64,000 nucleotides of DNA from Agelaius tricolor (taxonomy: Eukaryota; Chordata; Aves; Passeriformes; Icteridae): positions 80,247,001 through 80,311,000 of the forward strand of contig JALJCS010000002.1 in the NCBI GenBank assembly GCA_023055355.1, read 5' to 3'. The notes beneath the pieces are model-generated. The model was not told the origin of the DNA and did no database searches. It was given only the letters and a program-made list of their open reading frames with translations. Numbering within the stretch: the stretch's first letter is position 1; every line of letters begins with the position of its first letter. The position numbers and the translations under genes were made by a program. Shown here one piece after another: positions 59,770 through 64,000 of the stretch.

Positions 59770-62700
59770 GGGTCAATCTATATTTAATGTGAGCATTGTA
59801 TCATTCAAAGAAAATATAAATGGTTCCAAAACTTAACATGCATAATTTAGTTTACACAAAATTGACACTTTTCCTCAACAGAGTATAAAATCTGCACAAG
59901 TATTCACAAGTGCTGTGAATGCTGTAAAAATTAGAAGCTAAAATATGGTTGAATTTCAAAGGGAAATAATTTTGGCGCACATTTCATGGACATATATTAG
60001 TGCAAAATTCAGAGCTGATTCTTCAACTTAGATAATCACAAGGAGTGTTTTATCTGATATAATTTGGCACAATATTCACCCTATTATTTTTCTATCCAGG
60101 TAATTCTTCTGAAAAAATCAAATTATTGATAAAAGTAATAAATTTTTTGAAATAACAGTTTTAAAATAAAAGTAGTCTATCATAATATTTTGGATAATAA
60201 ATTATTTGAATAGTTTTTCTAATTCACTTATTCTGAAATGATACAAAATTACATCATATTATTACACATTTAATTCAGCCCATTGAAACTTACTTTACTA
60301 AATCAAAGTTATAGCAAAGAATTTTAATAAAATAATAGTGAGAAAATGGCATAACCCTGGCTATAGATGGTATTAAATTTTACCCATGCAAGAGTTTTCT
60401 TCTGAATCTGATTTTTTTTTCTGAAAGAGGTCTTTCTGTGAATCCCTAATACATAATAAATAGAAATAATAAGTAAATAGAAAGTGACTGCTAATTATTC
60501 TGAGATATAGCTGAGAATATTTCCTCAGACTTCTTGAAAAGCAATGTTACTCCCACACTCTTACAATGCACCATTAGGTTAGTATATTTCAGAAGTTCTT
60601 AGAATTTTCTAGGTTTGGCACGTTTGTTAAAAAAAAATTGGAAAAACCAACAACATGATTGTCAGTATTCATAATGACATGAAAATCACTTTCAGCTTGT
60701 TGAAATATCTGCTGAGTTTTTCTCCACTTTAGTTATTCTACTAAACTCTGTGTTATCTCACCAGCTGAGCCTGAAAGAACAAAACAGGCTAGTAACAAAA
60801 TGATGCCCTAACATTTACACTTCAAAGGAGCTTTACAAAGAGCAAACTTCTCATACTTAATGCCACTGATTTATTACTCCTTAAGAAGTCATCTTATGCT
60901 CCAATCCTTATTATTCATGGACTTGCGAGGAAACCCAATATATTCAAAGAGGTTCCAAGTACATGAAGTAAATTGCAGCATCAAAGCTCTGAACTCAATG
61001 AAATTGCTCTATGCACGAAGTCATTATCATGTGTTTGCAGGGCAGTGATCTTTATGAGCATGTAGGACACTGTGATCTTGCCTTTGATTTATCCAAAAGC
61101 CTTGCTAATTTCCAGCAATATGCCATAGGTCTGAAAGGATCAATTGCTTGTGTTAGGATTTGTAGGATGTGCAACAAAATGTGCCACCAAAGGGAATTAG
61201 GAGATTAAAGAAATCAGGTAGTAGCAAAATTCAAAAAGTCATCAGGGAATTTTAAAATATTATGGAAATAAAATTTTATTCAGTCAAAAAAGTGTGAGAG
61301 AAGACCAAACAATGGAATATGAAATAATGTCTTCAGGTTTCGGTCTGCCCAGGCTGCTACCAATGGGGAATTTTTTTCTTGACTTAAATGGTAGCAGAAG
61401 CAAGTTCTTTTAACTTTGGAAATTATCTGATCTAAATTGTGTTTGACAGTAGAATAAAGATCTTGTAGATATCTGACCCAATTATTTAATGCCTGTGGTG
61501 TTCCATTTACATGTCAAAGCACATGGGATACCACAATTGAGTGTTCTGTGGGGAGGACCTTTCTACTCTGAGGATAAACTCATGCTTTGCTCAAATTACC
61601 TTTCCCAGAAAGTGATATGTGAGGTCAGTTTAATATGACCTTCACTTTTTAATCAGCAAATCAGGGAAGAACTGAAGGAGCTCAATGTTGAGCTTGGTTA
61701 GAGAAGCATATTGATGGAATGTCAAACTACTATAATAAAATAGAAAAGAAGACCATCCAAGAAGAACATGCATATATTTTGTGTATGTAGTCTGTAGCAG
61801 ATTTAAACATTTGGATACTAAATGGAAAGGCAATTACTATTTAAACATGTGAGAAAAAAAATTTTGGGAGTTTCCATCTACCTTTCCAGTAGACACCTCT
61901 CAAAAGTTCACTGCTTTTCAAGTGCGTCATTGAAATGATGAGACAAAATTATTTAAAATAGAAAGAGAGGTTTCTATTTTAATAATTGTGTCTCATTATT
62001 TTCTGAATATGATGCCTTCAAGAATGTATTTAGCCTTAAACAGAACATTTAAGTACATGCTGAGGTAAAGCCCTTTGACTTTTGAAAGATCCTTCATGAA
62101 GTTTCTGTTGCTTAGTTATGAAGTCGGTTTTCCCTTGCCTACATGAGAAATTTCAAAACTTAGTGTTGCATCATGCTGGAGAAAGCTGACTATCCGACAT
62201 AAGAGTTCGGCTAGTTTGTTGCTTCACATCTTCCTCACAACCATTTATTAGCATTTGTAGAAGTCAAATACATGATGATGTAAAATACAGTCCTTTGTTT
62301 ACACTAGCATGAATAACTTCTATGCTGTTTTTACATATACTTAGCTAAAATTTAAACATGGGGTCCAAAATGCTAGACACTGGAGGATCAGGATTTGGAA
62401 TTGTAAAGTTTACTGGGACAAAGAGCTTTTGATGGAAATGAGTAAGATTGTTTCATAAAAAAAATTCATATAAGGTGCATCATAAGTCTCTAGCAAGACC
62501 TCAACTCCTTAGCATACTAGCTAATGAATAAAACACACTTCCAATGCTCTTCAAAGAGCAACAGAACTGTTAATGAACATTTCCCAAAAAAAAAATCAAA
62601 ACACGGAAAGTTTAGAAAAACTTTTATTCCAAACTCTTTCTGAACTTGAAAATGTTCCAGGCAGTTCTTATACAAACTGTTAAATAAAAGATCCTGCAGC

Positions 62701-64000
62701 AAAGTAAAACAGAACATTTTTTCAGCTACAAGAAATAAATGTTAATAATTCCTCAGTTCTTGCTCTAAAGCTTATCTTCTTGCTTATCTAGCTTCAGTTC
62801 AATTCTTAGCTTGTACAGAATTTTTTCTGACAATTACTAGTTATCCTTTGGAAGTCAAAGATATGTATTTATTTCACTGTTTGCCCCTTATGCAGGTCCA
62901 GTGAGCTCTAAAGATTCTGAGAGATTGAGCGATAAAGATATAGAGGGATAGATTCCCAGCTATTTTTGGTGCAACTACATTGATTTACATCTGCTGAGAA
63001 CTTTTACTCCCCTCAGGTTTTATTTCTGAGTGCTTTGTAAAACCCTACATATCATAAAACACTTGCAACACACCATACATGAAAACATAATCTTTCTTAT
63101 CAGAGGCAATAAAGATATCTATTGAATATAATTGTTCTGCTTAAGATAAAACAAAGAATAATTTGTAATTGTATGGTTAGCAGTGTTGTTGCTAGTCTCA
63201 CACATGAGGTCGAACTGTCCAGGGATGAGGCAGAATTTGACTGAAGATTTTGCAGCCCCTTCAAAGGAGGCTGAGCGTGAGAAATTGAAAACAACTCCCC
63301 TTCTGCAGATCCAAGCAACAATCCTAATGGATCTCACTCCAAGCATGCATTGCCTGAGCTCTTAGGAAATCCCAACAGAGCCTTCTACCAAACACCTGCT
63401 TGGCTCTGGGGGAGCTGCCCTTACATCAGGGAGGTTCTGTGCCTGCCAGCTGGCAGCCACACAAGCCCTGGGCCTGTCTCATTAATGTTGCCAGGGTCCC
63501 TCCCACAGCTGAGGGTCCAGCCCAGCCTCTGGGGGCTCTCTCCAACAGCTCAGACAGGGTCTGCTGAAAGGAGCTTCTCCCGTGGCCCAGCCAGCAGAAG
63601 TGGAGCTGCTCATGTCTTGTTGGGAAGTTGGGATCCCTGCTCTGAAGCTGTCAAGCACCTCCTGGACAGGCAGAGGCCAAGTGCCCAACTGAAGCAGTGC
63701 TCTCAACAAGCAGAATGCCTTAGCAACAGCAGCAATCCACAAAAATAGCAATTCCACCTGAAGGTGCCCTTTGCAAGTGTTTAAACATCAAATAGAAGAT
63801 GAAAATTATGTATTAAAAAAAACCCAAAACTACAATTGCGCTCCATTTTGTTGTAACGGGACAAATTTCTCACCATTTTCCCAAAAATGGAAAGATAGAT
63901 GTACACAGTTATTCCTTCCTGTTAAGAAAATGACAGATTTGTAGGTCATACAGCTGTCTGCTTTAGCAATGCCTTTCACAGTTACAGCATGATTAGAGCA
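59770..64000. other. Noncoding DNA to the right edge
   Basis: I see no recognisable gene. The 60-62.9 kb part is AT-rich and unique-looking. The 63.34-63.71 kb part is GC-rich and is listed separately. Nothing suggests a gene running off the right edge. Confidence 0.6.
63340..63710. other. GC-rich block of unknown origin
   Basis: This roughly 370-base block is distinctly GC-rich, with many CAGCC, CCAGC and GGGCT words but few CpGs. It carries a 132-codon plus frame (63350-63748) and a 91-codon minus frame (63482-63757) over the same bases. Neither product resembles a family I know. Double-strand openness is expected where stop codons are scarce. It may be an unrecognised repeat, an old exon or local GC enrichment. 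Confidence 0.4.

Noticed and set aside
60810..60850. CTTCAAAGGAGCTTTACAAA considered as an L2/MIR 3' end
   Set aside because: The similarity is about 15 bases and is not supported by flanking sequence.

Overview
The window looks like AT-rich, gene-free DNA from a bird, probably a songbird (passerine), either intergenic or deep inside a large intron. The bird assignment rests on the repeats. There are three 3'-terminal CR1 LINE fragments of avian type, with the octamer-like ATTCTATG tail or decayed versions of it. There are two endogenous-retrovirus LTRs of avian type; the one near 32 kb resembles LTRs I associate with songbirds. There are no Alu, B1 or L1 elements, and interspersed repeats are sparse. 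No bacterial-style gene organisation is present. The open frames are short (the longest is 172 codons), overlap on both strands, and match no protein I recognise apart from the C-terminal tails of CR1 ORF2. I therefore call no functional protein gene, and I saw no tRNA, rRNA or CRISPR array.

Layout. From 1 to about 13.9 kb there is unique AT-rich DNA with small tandem repeats, hairpins and a few GC-richer patches. At 13.91-13.97 kb lies a perfect (TTTTC)12 microsatellite. From 14 to 23.4 kb there is more unique sequence, including a CpG-retaining GC-rich block at about 16.85-17.14 kb. A CR1 fragment (+) lies at about 23.46-23.97 kb. A degraded LTR with CCAAT and TATA boxes lies at about 31.9-32.2 kb. 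A more complete but internally shortened solo-type LTR lies at about 38.08-38.59 kb. A second CR1 fragment (-) lies at about 40.97-41.23 kb. A compound TA microsatellite lies at 44.86-44.94 kb. Another GC-rich block lies at 48.19-48.44 kb. A third CR1 fragment (+) lies at 53.76-54.03 kb. A probable ancient MIR/CORE-SINE remnant lies at about 59.66-59.77 kb. A GC-rich block lies at 63.34-63.71 kb near the right edge.

No genes work together here, and I did not find a new biological system. The most distinctive unexplained signal is a set of perfect short inverted repeats with tiny or no loops. The clearest are a 22-bp zero-loop palindrome at 36671-36692, a 14-bp stem with a 4-nt loop at 56128-56159, and a 12-bp stem with a 4-nt loop at 9007-9034. 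A simple random-sequence estimate gives well under one such structure for a window of this size, so they fit template-switch mutation scars or selected structures. Possible conserved regulatory elements are noted only as candidates, because conservation cannot be judged from one sequence.
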